From Gnetum montanum (taxonomy: Eukaryota; Streptophyta; Gnetopsida; Gnetales; Gnetaceae), in assembly GCA_015680685.1 (NCBI GenBank), contig MNCI01034636.1, forward strand, positions 1,019,352 through 1,083,351: 64,000 nucleotides of DNA. The letters run 5' to 3'. A program made the position numbers and the translations under genes. Of this stretch, positions 12,100-24,207 are shown in pieces; the stretch's first letter is position 1; each line of letters begins with the position of its first letter. The notes below the pieces were generated by a model, which saw only the letters and a list, made by a program, of their open reading frames with translations, was not told the origin of the DNA and did not search any database.

Positions 12100-13180
12100 T
12101 CATGGAGATTAATGGATACATTTACAAGGTGTGCATTAATGGCCTAGTTCATTGGTGTGTTCTTAATGCTGACCAACTATGCATTCTTCAAAATGCTCAT
12201 GAGGGTTCTTGTGGGGGCCACTATGTAGGGAGACACATAGCCATTAAAATCCTAATGGTAGGGTACTATTGGCCAAAAATTTTTAGGGATGCCCACCAAT
12301 TCGTCCACTCTTGTGAATGCTATCAACAAGATGGTGGAAAGATCACTCAAATGGAGGGATCTCAGCATGAGATCCAACCACTGGAACCCTTTGACATCTG
12401 AGGCATAGACTTCATGGGTCCCATGACACCCATGTTACCAACTGTACATTGTCCACTATTACACGATTTGTACAACAAAATGTTGTAAATAGGTTTGGAG
12501 TGCCATGTGCATTGATTTTTGATAATGATATTCATTTTATAGGTGCTACCTTTCACAAGCTCATGCAATGCTTGGGGGTTGAGAATAAATTAACAACACT
12601 GTACCACCTTCAAGCCAATAGTTAAGTAGAGGTTACCAATAGGGATATCACAAAAATCTTAATGAGAACAATCAACAAATATAGGAGAGACTAAAGCAAA
12701 AAAGTTAATGATGCCCTTTGGGCATATCTCTTGACATGGAAATTCCCTAGAAGCTACTCTCCCTTTTAGCTAGTGTAGGGAAAATTACCAACTTTGCCAA
12801 TTTAATTTGAGCTTCATGCACTTTCAACAACTTGTGAACTTGAACTAGACCTAAGCCTAGCACAAAAAAAGAGATTGATAAACCTTCATATGCTAGATGA
12901 GAATTGATTGGTGGTCCTGTCCTTGAATGAAGTGCATAAAGCTTTTAGGAAACAATGCCATGATCTTAGGCTAAGAAGAATGAAATTTCAACTATGAGAC
13001 AAGGTTCTCTATTAGAACCCTACACATGTACCTCAACGAACTAAGTTCTAGACATTGTGGGAAGGGCCTTACATCATTGGTGAAAATTTTCCTTCTAGGG
13101 TCATGTTAATTCACAAACTTGAGAGCTTGAACAAAAAGTGGTTGGTCAACACACAATAAGTGAAACCTTTCTATGAATCC
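12100..13180 (+). pseudogene. Integrase of element B
   Basis: An open stretch at 12102-12401 encodes the N-terminal zinc-binding region (AHEGSCGGHYVGRH, GYYWPKIFRDAHQF, HSCECYQQ) and the start of the core (EPFDI, GIDFMGP after one stop). Further on are VEVTNRDITKIL (about 12625) and DALWAYLLTWKFPRS (about 12710). The C-terminal part has KVLY, LWEGPYIIGENFPS and WLVNTQ (13000-13160). The frame is broken by stops after 12400, so it is inactive. Confidence 0.8.
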
Positions 13181-14529
13181 ATGCAAGCTAGTGCAATTAA
13201 TGCATCATTGGATAGAAAAGGATAATCAATCTTTTGGATCTCCTCCTTTCAACTTAGTTGTGGGGGAGATGGCCAACCACACTAATCTATTGAGTGGCTC
13301 CACTTTTTTTATTTTACAATTTCTTTGTTTTTATATCATTTTTATTTTACACTTTGTTATTTTTCCAAATTTTTGTTTGACAACATCATTCATATGTTTT
13401 ACTTTTCTTGAATATTTTATAATTTATTTTATATTTTTCCTTATTTTGGTGTGAATTTTTTTCTGGTCTTTTAATAAAAGTGCTTTATTTCCAACAAGAC
13501 TTAGTGATGATGTGTATGGTTACTAATGGTGATTTGTATCTAATATTTTTGATTGCTAATGTCTAGTTTCTATTTTTGAATTTTGATGATCGATAAGTAA
13601 GATAGGTTTCCTTTTCATGGAATAGGTAGTGAGTCCACGTCATCCACTTATCCACCAAATTTATAATGTTTTCAGTTGTGTAAATAGGAGTTCCCTTTTT
13701 CATCAATAAAACTTTTACAAACTTGTGACCTTGGTAGTTTTAAATCTTGGTAAAGATTCAAAGTTTTGAAAACGATGTGAATTCAAGGCAAATTCAATAC
13801 TCTTTTTGCCTCTCTACTTACTTGAGTGCATATGTGTTTTCATGGATTTCTTACAATTCCATGTCAACCAATAACAGGAAGTTGAATAAGTCTTTGCATG
13901 GTGTGGTTCCCATCTAGAAATAAAAAAAATAATAAAACATAATGGGAATTCAAAGCACACCCCTTAGACAAAATAAATGGGCTACAAGAACTAGTTATGG
14001 GACTAGAAAAACATGTTATCCATTCCTGAAGGTCCCCACTAACTAACGCCCTTTCTCACTTCCTACTTCTCTTTTCTTCTCAAATAAGGAATGGTGGTTG
14101 TCCATGGGAGCATTCTTGTGTCTCGAGGGGATGGAATGATCCTAAAGTGGTGATGTGAACTCACTAAAAGTGGCTGGTTTTGGTTTGGACTAAGGTTGGA
14201 CTTTATCGGGTCATTTAATCATGAAATTCACAAGGGACTTTATGTGACCATGATTGGGACATCCATTCCATTCTCTATCTCATCCATCAATGCTCTCCAT
14301 AAATCACCTTACTACAAATTTTCATGTTTTTGTTTAATGCCTTAGTTTGATGTGTTGAAATTCTTAGGTAGATTCTTTGGGTTTTGGTCCTTAACTTTGA
14401 GTAACCATTAATCAACTATGGGAGCAAGAGAATCCTTAGTTGAGGTTATGAAAGGGAAAAAAGGGCATAAGCCTACTATGGGGAGGACCCACCTACATAG
14501 CTCTTCATTAGGCTAGTTAAGTTCCTTAT
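13181..14529 (+). other. 3' non-coding region of element B before C
   Basis: It begins with GTTGTGGGGGAGATGGCC at about 13257, equivalent to the end of the E ORF. A T-rich tract (13300-13470) follows, then unassigned sequence and a GGGGAGGACCCAC block near 14470 that is shared with A and E. No gene supported. Confidence 0.6.
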
Positions 14530-15395
14530 TGATGAGTGGTGAGGTACCCCTACACTCAACCATATGAATATCAGTGTTCATGCACGATCTGGTCGAACTC
14601 TGCAGATGAGCTAGTTGTGATATCTAGATAGTTACTCATTGATAGCAGTTCACTGTCTTCCCACTTGGACTAGTATTTATGTTTTCACGTATGGTTTAGT
14701 CCAGAGTGAGGTGTATGATGTGGTTCTAAACTAGTGCTACTCTTAGAGGCAATGGAAAATAACTTTAATTAGACTAAGGAGGAGAGAGAGAGAGAATCTA
14801 ACTACAAGGAAATGGAGGAGAGAATCTAAGCTAGCCTAAGTGTGATGAGTATCCATTCCTTAATCATCCATACACATCTTGGACCTCATGTACCACTACC
14901 ACTGGGATTACCAAGCGCATGTCCTAGGTACACTATTGGGTTACCAAGTAGTCACACTTACATGCTCATGGTTAAGTCGTACTCATTCTGTGATTAATAA
15001 TAGGGATAGGAAATGAGGGTAAGAGATATTACTTACGAAAGCAATAAATAATAATTAAACAACTAAAACTAAGTGAATGTTGTAATGATGAAGTAATCTC
15101 GATCTTTATTGTTGGTCATGTGCGTGCCCAAGTACGTCACACTCGAATAAAGGTGCCATACAATTACAATCATCACATTGTGGGCATGCACTAGGAGAAA
15201 GGGACTAAAAAATGACTAAAAAACTAACAAACTAAGAACTAATTCCTAATTGACTTCCCTGTGCGCCCACATGTGTATTTATAGGCTCACACAGGAGTCA
15301 CGATATCATGTGTTTGATATCATTATTTAGGTCATGATATCGTGTACCCAATATCATGGATTCGATATCAGAGCCTAACAAATCATGGTTCATCA
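14530..15395 (-). repeat. 3' LTR of element C
   Basis: 866 bp; pairs with 22560-23449 along its length. It contains a GAGGAGAGAGAGAGAGA microsatellite and degenerate GATATC palindromes at about 15300-15370. Most differences between the pair look like transitions. Confidence 0.9.
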
Positions 15396-15408
15396 TACCC
15401 CCACGACT
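15396..15408 (-). other. Polypurine tract of element C
   Basis: On the - strand AGTCGTGGGGGTA abuts the 3' LTR; it equals the E tract with one A-to-G difference. Confidence 0.75.
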
Positions 15409-15559
15409 GAATGAAAACTCATCCTTGAGTTAAAAAAATGAGAACAAGCCCAATTAATTACACAGTGGATAGGTATGGGATTATTGACTGACTAGAAATT
15501 TATTGATGCTGTAGTGGGGAATTAAATACAATAAAATTGGGACATAAACACAAAATTTC

Positions 15560-18377
15560 AATTACAAAATCTTATTGGAACACATTTGGTTCCAAGTGGC
15601 GGTGGCTCCTTCATGGGTCACTTCCCCTTGTCTTGTGCTCCAGGTTTTGGGATTTGGTGGCTCTGAAGGAGTGCTTGGAGCTTTTTCTCTTCAGTTTAGG
15701 GGTCCTATGCCATCCACGTTGATGCTCCAATGTTTGATGGAGTTGGCACTTTCCATGGACATAGCAGTTGTGGGAACATCTAATTTGCCTTGATGTACCA
15801 GGCTACAAACAACCATCGTTCCTCCTCGTAGGCTCTAGCTTTATCCTTATAGTCTTGGTAATATGTAAGTCATCGAGCCAAGTNATCCTTATAGTCTTGG
15901 TAATATGTAAGTCATCGAGCCAAGTCTGCTATGACATCTTTTTATCCTTGGTACCTGGCCTTAACCACCTCTAACTCTGCATTTGCAACTTCTAGCCTTT
16001 ACAATGTTTTCTTGTGCTCCACAAATTTGGTTTCATATTTGGCATAGGTGGTAGCTACCTGCTTCTCTAGCTCTATTCTTAGGTGTCTTGTTGTTAACAT
16101 GGCTAAATTGGCATATTGCAGGTTTGCCAATTCCATGCACTTTGTAAGATCCTGTACCTATAGGTCCTAGCTTTTTAGCTCTGCTTGGTGGAAAAATGCA
16201 TATATGTGCAATATGGCTTGCCAATCAATGTGTTGAGCACTGAAGGTGTTAATGTGGGCCTTGGCCATATGGATTTCTTTTTTGATGACTTGCTTATACA
16301 TCCCCACCTAGTCTCTGAAGTGTTCTTTTAACTTTTCATGTTGCTTGGCCTCATTTTTCCACATGCTTATTTCAATGGCCATCTTTTGACGGATTGCCCA
16401 TACCTCCTCCATTGAGAGGGTTCAATTCTCCCTAGCCAAGCGATTCATGTCCTAGTTTACCCTGACTAACTATTCTTGTAGCTGCTGAAAATTTTCTTTG
16501 AGAACATTCTTTTGTTTCTCCATAGTGGTCAACTGAAGATTGTCCGTGACAAGCTGTTTATTCTCTTCTTGTAAGATCTTGAGTGCTTTGGCGTGTGTGT
16601 ATGTTTGTGCTTGTGCATTGGAAGCATCCCAATCAACCTTCTCTTTCTCCTCTACCACCTTTTCATTATTCATCAATAATTTACTGAGTTGCTCGATTCT
16701 AAAAGATTCTAGTTGGTCTATGAGAATGAATTGAGATGGGTTTCACTGTGTAGCTTGTAGGGCAATGAGCTTCTCTTGGAGTCTTTCTAACTCCACCTTC
16801 GCATGCTTGACCCTAATCTCTACCATGACTAACTTCCCCTTAGTGGAGATGAGGTTTGATTGAGTTGCTGTGACATCTTGTAGGATGTAAAAATAGGACG
16901 TCATTACTTGTCTTGTTTGCAGCAACCAATCAAGGACGTGATTATTCTCCACAGGAGTCATTGAGGGACCAGCCAGAGTTTGAGCATCGTGTGCTCCTAT
17001 GAAATCTACCTATGGCACAACATGGACATTGAAGGACTATTTGATGTAGTCTGTGACCACTTCTGTAGCTCCCACTACATCTTGGTGCTACATGACCACT
17101 ACTGTGGCCCCTTCATCGATTTCTAATTACACTTGAAAAGATGCAACATTCCTTGAAATCTGTTGTGACCAATGTGTCTCCCCTCCTCTTGTTTGAATGG
17201 ACACCTCGCCCCATGCATGATATATAGAAACTATGGGCCATATGACATTGTCAATGACCTAGAAGAGATTAGCATCATCACAACTTCCCCAATTGACTGT
17301 CTTAGCGATGGCTCATTGATGGTTGATAATCCTACGGTGGTGGCGGTGGTTGGTCTTGTTGGCTCGTGCTAGCCCCTGCTTCTTGTTGTTGACTGGGCCT
17401 TGTGCTTGGGAGTTGGCTAGGCCTTGTAGTTTGAGTTGAAGTGGGCCCCATCATCTATTCTTGTTCTGGCTTTAGTGTCTCACCAACACTTTTCCTTGGG
17501 GCTGGTGGCTTTAGCAATTTAGTGAATGAAGCATTTTGGGCCTTTCTAGGAACATCATTAGTGTACCCTAGAATTCCAACACGTTTGCATAACTTCCTCT
17601 CCCTGTCTTGTGTTCCTCAAACTACCTCAGAATCTCCATAAGGTATAAGTGGGGTAGGTTAGCATTAATCTTGACCTTCAATATAGCACTTCCTCTAGCC
17701 GCATACGTTGAGATTCTATTCAATCCTTTCATGGGAAAGATGTGATAAGTACCAATATTGAAATGTATTCTTTCTTCCAGCGTTAATTCTCCATATGTCT
17801 TATCTTCCTTGCCATATGCCCTTGTCAACCAAATTTTTTGTGCATCGACATTGGAGCAAGTGGGCAAGTGAGCAATTTTTGGCCTTGTATTCAGAAGATT
17901 CAACACTTCTGAAATGGCCTTGGTAGAAAACTCTACAAACACACCACCAATGTCAACTGTGGTGCCTTCTTCTTTATTGTGACAAAATTGTTATGTCTCT
18001 CCTAAGTACTAGGCACCACTTTCAGAGAGGATAGGGCATAATGGGGACCCTTTAAGTTGGTCCCTAACAACTTTAGGAGAAAACTCCATGAAAGGTCCAA
18101 AGTTTAGTTCTACAATCACAGCTACTGACGTGGACCTTTTGTGGATTGCCTACATGCATTCCAAGGACAACGTGAGATGTTGTCCCTATTCAGGTGCTTT
18201 AGTTGCTCCTCCTTCCACTTGTCTCTATTGCATAGTAGAAGGAGGCTCTTGATGAATGTTGAATGATTGTGCCTTCTACTTTGCATGTTCCATGGGAGAT
18301 GCTTAGTCTTTGCCTCTCCTTGGTCATTTGGACACACCTTGGGAGGGTCCTCCTTGTTGTCCATGTTTATGGGCCAT
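15560..18377 (-). pseudogene. Accessory ORF of element C: globular part plus coiled-coil tail
   Basis: ATG at 18377 lies directly after a GT-AG mini-intron acceptor. After a basic, Gln/Gly-rich start comes a conserved globular part around ELNFGPFMEF (near 18100) and GELTLEERIHFNIGTYH with a following KVKINANLPHLYLMEI (about 17790-17640). A Pro/Gln-rich linker follows at about 17500-17300. The tail (about 16960-15780) has heptad-like coiled coil, e.g. KLLMNNEKVVEEKEKV and KALKILQEENKQLV. Element B encodes the same protein in the same place (24208-27069). The position after integrase in B is that of env-like ORFs in Athila elements, but no signal peptide or membrane segment is evident. Broken by stops. 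Function unknown. Confidence 0.7.
15843..15925. other. Single N flanked by an exact 41-bp duplication (assembly join)
   Basis: The 41 bases at 15843-15883 recur exactly at 15885-15925 with a single N at 15884 between them. This is the pattern left when two overlapping contigs are joined without merging. The duplication is probably not biological and may shift the reading frame of the accessory ORF here. Confidence 0.85.
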
Positions 18378-18433
18378 CTGCAATAACATGAGGTCGATTA
18401 CTAGTAAGGTTTCTTACAAAATTTGATTTATAC
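18378..18433 (-). other. Candidate 56-nt GT-AG mini-intron in element C
   Basis: On the - strand it starts GTATAAATCA after GTAAG and ends TGTTATTGCAG directly before the ATG at 18377. ACTAGTAAT is a possible branch region. Same position and layout as in A, B and E. Confidence 0.6.
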
Positions 18434-20282
18434 CTTACTTTGCCTTTAATGGGTTCGTTTCTTGTTTTGTGTGATTTAGAGTTAGGAAATTTTACGAAAA
18501 TGTTCCCTAAAAGTTTGATCTTGGGCCCAATTTGATTAGGTGGCTTCAAAATTTAACTCTCCTCGTATGGGTGAAGAGATCAAATTGATTTTAGCAACAT
18601 GTTTAACATTTTGATGGTCAATTACCCTTTATAGTATCCTTTGGGTGATGATGAATTTTGAAAAAATTATGCACAACTTTGAATGTACCCTTCCCCCATG
18701 ACTAAGCTGAACACTCCAAGGTGAGATAGGTTTGATCAGAATAAAAATTGGAGCACTAGCGATTAAGTTAGGGTTGTTGGATGAGAGGTGCGCAAGTTAG
18801 CAAGTTTGTGAAGAAAATTTGAAAAACTCCCCTTGCATGAATAGTTGAAAATGATGTTGACGTGATATCACGTACCCAATAGCGCGACCGCGATATCATG
18901 TCAGATCCGATATCGTGGCCTATTTAAAATAGGGTACTTAGTAAAATTGATGAAAATTTGAAATTATAAGGCCAAAAATGAAGGATTTGAGGTTAATTTG
19001 AGAGGTTTAGGGTAACATGGAATAGACTGGAAGGTATAAAAGGTATAATGGGGTAGAATCTGGCAATAAAATTCATGAATAGGATGAGGAGAAAGGACGT
19101 GTATTGGTACATAGGAGCGTTTGAATTAAAGGGATGATAAGGGAAAGAATAACGTTGGCCATAAAGTACTCAGAGGGTATAAAATAATGTGGTGGTGTGC
19201 AACAAGTACAAATTACAAAAGTTACATAAGTGGGTCCTCCCCAAAGCAGGTTCCAACCTATAATGCCCTTGTGTAACCACCCTGAAAATGTTCATAGGCA
19301 CTAAAACGGTTAAATAAAATCTACACTGATGTAACAAAACACACACATGTTGATACCACCATGACGAGATATGAATTCAAGGCTATACAAGACACAAGAC
19401 ACAATTACATGAACAACAAGATGAGATGAATTGTAGAAGGGATTGTAGAGATTGGGACATGAGGTAACTGACCTAGGGCACAATGAATCTTGAGTGTAGG
19501 GCATGATTAATGTGTCATTAGCCCATTGTTCCAAAATCAAGACCAAGTCCATTCCTCCGATCAGTGACATCACATTATTTTATCTCATGGTGAACAACCA
19601 GAAGAGTACCATGACAACAAGGCATATGATCACTTGGCATTTCGTTCAAGGGAGGAGTGATTCAAAATTGCTTTGTAATACTTTTCTCTTGATCTTTCTT
19701 TTTTTTCTTTGAATGCTTAATCCAGAGAAGCCACCTACCTTTAGGCATGGGTGCATGTCTTTCCAGTGGAACCCCCTAGAAGAGCATTGTTTTTTTTATT
19801 TTTGTTTTTGATGAGTACCTTTATTACTCTTACTCCCATTCTTCGTTAGATCTTCAAGGATCTTAGTACAACCAAGCTACATGATAGCACCTACAGATGT
19901 CACCAAAGAGAACCCACAAGTCCCCTTGATGTCATAGCCTAGCCATTCTTGCTTAGTCCATCAGTTTTTGCTCTGGGCATAATGAGCACAATATTACTTT
20001 TAAGTTTTTGTGATGATAAGAATATCATCGTACCCAAAGTAGATCCTCTTATTAATAGAATGGGTGGGTGGATGTGATGGGCTCATTGTCCAAATAATTA
20101 GTTTCTCAAGACTTGATAGCATAGAATAACACCTCAACCAACAGGTCACATGAGTATTCTATTTACCAATGAGATTACGCTCAAAAAGATAAAACAACAA
20201 ATTGAAAGATGAAAAATTGAAAAATAAAAAATTGTAAAATCAAAGAAAAAGAAAATTATTTATTAATTCTACTTGTTAGAAT
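18434..20282 (-). other. Non-coding gap of element C between gag and accessory ORF
   Basis: No gene supported. Notable contents are a polypurine-like CCCCCATGACT (18693-18703, + strand), a cluster of GATATC/CGCG palindromes at about 18860-18920 like those in the LTR promoters, and the block GTGGGTCCTCCCCAAAGCAG near 19223, shared with A, B and E. Confidence 0.6.
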
Positions 20283-22426
20283 GGAGGTTATCCCCCATAA
20301 CTAAATGGTTGAGCATGGCCAACATTAATAAATGGAAGATTAGGATCCATGCATGTTGGAAATATTGGGACCTAGCCATATCCAACCCATTGGGTGTCTT
20401 TTGATGTGGTGGTTGGAATGTGACCAAATTGGGGTTCACACACTTGATTAATGTTGACATAGTGGGGCAAGTTATAAGATGTGGTTAATTGATAAGGAGT
20501 TAACCCACTATGGCACCTGTGACCGTAAGATGGTATGTAAGGATTGGTATGTCTCCCAACATGGCTATATTCATTAGGCCCCATAGTTGTTGGAGTTTTG
20601 ATTGGTGGCCCTGATAAGGTAACACAAGGAATTGGGTTTCAGGAAAAAGATGCACCACAGTGTTGGAATTGTGCTGAGTTGGAAAATGTAGTGGTCTTGG
20701 AACTGTGCTGTCCCTTCCTATGGTCGTGTTTAAAGAAGGGATGCCTTCGATGTTGTGGAGAGTTTCCACTATTGTTGATAGTAGAAGCACAAGTAATGTT
20801 CATGGGTTGATGCTGTGGTGCAAATCCCTTGAGTATAGTTGGTGGTGATGTAGAAGGAGGTGAAGGATGAGAATGTTGAAATTAAGGAGAAGTATAAGGT
20901 ATCCAAGGTGGTGGTCCTATTGGTGAGGATATGGGTGGAGAATGATAATAATGTTGTGAGATAGAGGATGTTGACCCGGTTGGGGAAATAGGATGTTGGA
21001 CTTGATAAGCACATGGGTTCGGATGATAGGAAGGGTACAACCAGTTTGGGGGTGGCTTCCACCACGAATGGGATTTTTGCCACTGTGATTGAACACAGTA
21101 TTTTTGTATGAACTTTGGATATAACATTCTTCCCTAATGCTCATGTAAATGTGACAAGATTGGGCATTGACCTTTGGGGTGATCGTATAGGCAAATGGTA
21201 CACTGATACGTATGATTGGCAGTTAAGTTCTTATTCTCTTCTACCCTTCTTTCCGATTGTCTAGTTTGTCCTGTTTCTTGGTTTGTCATGACTCTACCTC
21301 CAATAATATTGGCATATTCTCCACATTTTCCATGTATCCACTCCGTCATCTTATTGATCTTTGCCTCAATTTCATCTAGTGATTATAATATTGGCAAAGA
21401 TGGTTCCACCTCCTTGAGGTGAGTTGATTTTTCCTCTTCCTGATTATGGGCCTTTGTTAGGTTGAGATTTTGGTCCTATTAAGATTTTTCAACATTCTCC
21501 CATTTAGCCATTTTTCCTTCTTCTTTTGCTAGATACTTAATAAGCTCTTGGAATTGATGGGTTCATAGTTCATATAGTTGACTTGGGGCATACATCCCTA
21601 AGGTTTCCTTTGTTTCATTATGGAGCCCATCTGTGATATGGTACATTAGGCTCTCCTTGGAGAACCCATGGCCTGGGCAGTTATTTAACAGTGCATAATA
21701 TCTTTCTAAGGCCATTTCCAAAGGTTCATGTTGTGCTTGTTTCCATTCTTGGATTTGTCTCCTCAAGGCTGACACTCTTTTATAGGTTTGATATCTTTCA
21801 TTGAAGAGTTCTACCATTGTTGGCCAATGTTGAATTGATTTCAGTTTTAAAGACCTATACCATACTTTTGCTTGGCCAATGAGTGTCATGGGAAAGACCT
21901 TAAGTTTTTGCCATCCATTATCAATATTGTTCCATATATAGGCATCATGGAAGGCTTGTAAATGATGTTGCGGATCTAAATCATAGCCTCTTGAAAACTT
22001 GGGAAAGTTGTTTAAATCAAGCTTGGGTAGACAGCTTTCCTTACGATGCCTGCAAGATATTTGAATAGCCTATTTTATATGCATTAGGCTCTTAGTAGTC
22101 AACAAGGGTTCATCGTCACTAAGTAGGTTATACGTTTGTGAGTTGGGACAATGTTGTCTTTGTTCATGTTGGTGTTCCTGACTTTGCCCATGGGTTCGAT
22201 TTTTATTTCTACATCGTCCCCTTGAGGAATAGTCATCCATTCTTGGGGATGTCCCATATTCACTAGAGGTGTCTGAGTTGGATGAAAAAAGTCCTTGAGT
22301 ATCATTGGGATGTTTATGAACATATGAAACTCCTGCATAAGATCAAGCACTCCAAACTCCTTCGTTGGTTCTCCAATGAATTACCTCGCTAGATGTTGCG
22401 TTATTGCTATCTTGTGAAAGAGACAT
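20283..22426 (-). pseudogene. gag: gag of element C
   Basis: ATG at 22426 opens a frame beginning MSLSQDSNN. The capsid-like core lies at about 22030-21560 and shows DPQHHLQAFHDAY, GQAKVWYRSLKLKS, ELFNERYQTYKRV and NNCPGHGF. A zinc-knuckle-like CTICLYDHPKGQC is at about 21200. A Pro/Ser/His-rich C-terminus follows, with a stop near 20284 inside a GTTATGGGGG tract. Only a handful of stops interrupt it. The order matches the Gag half of E, but the protease is absent. Confidence 0.8.
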
Positions 22427-22540
22427 TGTTGTGAATTGTGTGTGACTTAACTGAATTTAATTCTTTACCTGAAAGATGTATTGTTAATACCTTGTTATAG
22501 CGATCTTGTATGATATAACTAATCTAGATAACTAGCACTT

Positions 22541-22558
22541 TCCCTGGCAATGGCACCA
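22541..22558 (-). other. Primer binding site (tRNA-Asp) of element C
   Basis: On the + strand TCCCTGGCAATGGCACCA, i.e. the tRNA-Asp 3' end with three transition differences. It lies one base from the 5' LTR at 22560. Confidence 0.85.
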
Positions 22559-22559
22559 A

Positions 22560-23449
22560 TGATGAGTGGCGAGGTACCCCTACACTGAACCATATGAATA
22601 CGAGCGTTCATGCATGATCTGGTCGAACTTCGCAGATGGGCTAGTTGTGGTATCTAGATAGTTACTCATTGATCATAGTTCACTGTCTTCCCACTTGGAC
22701 TAGTATTTATGTTTTCATGTATGGTTTAGTCTAGAGTGAGGTGTATGATGTGGTTCTAAACTAGTGCTACTCCTAGAGGCAATGGAAAATAACTTTAATT
22801 GGACTAAGGAGGAGAGAGAGGGAGAATCTAACTACAAGGAAATGGAAGGAGAGAATCTAAGCTAGCCTAAGTGCGATGAATATCCATTCCTTAATCATCC
22901 GTACACATCTTGGACCTTGTGTACCACTACCACTGGGATTACTAAGTGCATGCTCTAGGTACACTACTAGGTTACCAAGTAGTCACACTTAAACACTTGT
23001 GGTTAAGTCATACTCATTTTACAATTAATAATAGGGATAGGAAATGAGGGTGAGAGATATTAATTACAAAAGTAATAAATAATAATTAAACAACTAAAAC
23101 TAAGTGAATGCTACAATGATGAAGTAATCTCAATCTTTATTGTCAGTTATGTTCGTGTCCAAGTACATCACACTCGAATAAAGGTGCCATACAATTACAA
23201 TCATCACACTGTGGGCATGCATTGGGAGAAAGGGTTGAGAAGAACTAACAAATGATTGAAAAACTAACTAACTAAGAACTAATTCCTAACTAACTTTCCC
23301 ATGCATCCACATGTGTATTTATAGGCCCACATAGGAGTCATGATATTGTGGATTCAATATCATTATTTAGGTCATGATATCGCATACTCGAGATCGTGGA
23401 TCTAATATCGCGGGTCCGATATCAGAGCTTGACAAATCATGGTTCATCA
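22560..23449 (-). repeat. 5' LTR of element C
   Basis: 890 bp; pairs with 14530-15395. On the - strand a TATAAATA box lies at 23323-23316, downstream of degenerate GATATC/CGAT palindromes (23335-23430). Confidence 0.9.
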
Positions 23450-23454
23450 CTTAT

Positions 23455-24145
23455 CCATAGACATTTTTGTAATCAAATACTTTGCATTCCCCATTGATTG
23501 CATCCAACTATGTGCTCCTTAAGACATTTCTCTAATCATTCTCCATCTTTTTTGAACTCTCAAATCCTCTTCATGTATTTTGTTGTATTCTTGGCTTTTT
23601 GGGCTTCCATTGGACTCCAATTTTGTTCAAAAACTCATATTTTTTGAATTTTGACTTGGTTAATGATGGTCAATAGCTGCGTTGACAAGACCCAATTGAT
23701 GTAGCTGGCCATGTCAACTAGGCCCTGTTGATGAGGCCTAGTTGATGCAAGGGAAAAATTCTATAAATAGTACTCATCACTTAGGAATTTTTTGCCATTT
23801 GGTTCAAACATAAGTGAAGTTTTTGTAGTTTTTTAGAGCCCAAAACCTTTTAGAGCTCATGACTTTCAAACCATTTGTCCAATTCACTTTGTTCTTTAGC
23901 CCTATAGCTTCTAGAGGTATGCTTTATGTCGTGGGGGCCATAAACCTTAGGTTTTTAATAGAAAAGTTTTCAAAATTTTTCTAACTCCCTCATGGGTTTA
24001 ATGAATAAAATAATATTAAATCATCAACCTATGAGAGTTAAACCCTTCCAACACACTTCGGTAAACTATTTAATCAAATAATACTAAAATACTCAAAAAG
24101 GTCATGATCAGAAGTTAGCCATGTGTAACTACCCCAAAAGATAAG
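23455..24145 (+). other. 3' non-coding region of element B after C, with promoter-like stretch
   Basis: The sequence continues B after the CTTAT duplication. Around 23690-23760 short repeats of GTTGATGAGGCCTAGTTGATG type precede TATAAATA (23763), which resembles the palindrome-plus-TATA order of the LTR promoters. This may be an internal promoter for the accessory ORF; that is inference. Confidence 0.4.
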
Positions 24146-24207
24146 GTATTCCAAATGTTTCAAAGTTGCACATTAAGTGATAATCCTTGGTCATGTTGTG
24201 ATTATAG
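24146..24207 (+). other. Candidate 62-nt GT-AG mini-intron in element B
   Basis: It starts GTATTCCAAATG after GATAAG and ends GTGATTATAG directly before ATG at 24208. The position equals the mini-introns in A, C and E. Confidence 0.55.

Larger units (their letters stand above)
14530..23449 (-). mobile_element. Element C: pol-less Athila-like retrotransposon nested in B
   Basis: It runs from TGATGAG to the final CA of GGTTCATCA and is flanked by a perfect CTTAT target duplication (14525-14529 and 23450-23454). On the - strand the order is 5' LTR (22560-23449), primer site, gag, a non-coding gap, accessory ORF, polypurine tract, 3' LTR (14530-15395). I find no protease, RT, RNase H or integrase blocks, so it needs proteins in trans. 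Decay is moderate: stops are present, but long open pieces remain. Confidence 0.92.

Noticed and set aside
13173-13454. 93-codon + strand ORF with a very hydrophobic tail
   Set aside because: It joins the integrase end of B to a T-rich non-coding tract. The Phe/Ile run comes from base composition, not from a membrane protein.
20544-20810. 88-codon + strand ORF with several Cys
   Set aside because: Antisense to the Pro/Ser-rich tail of gag in element C; no family resemblance.
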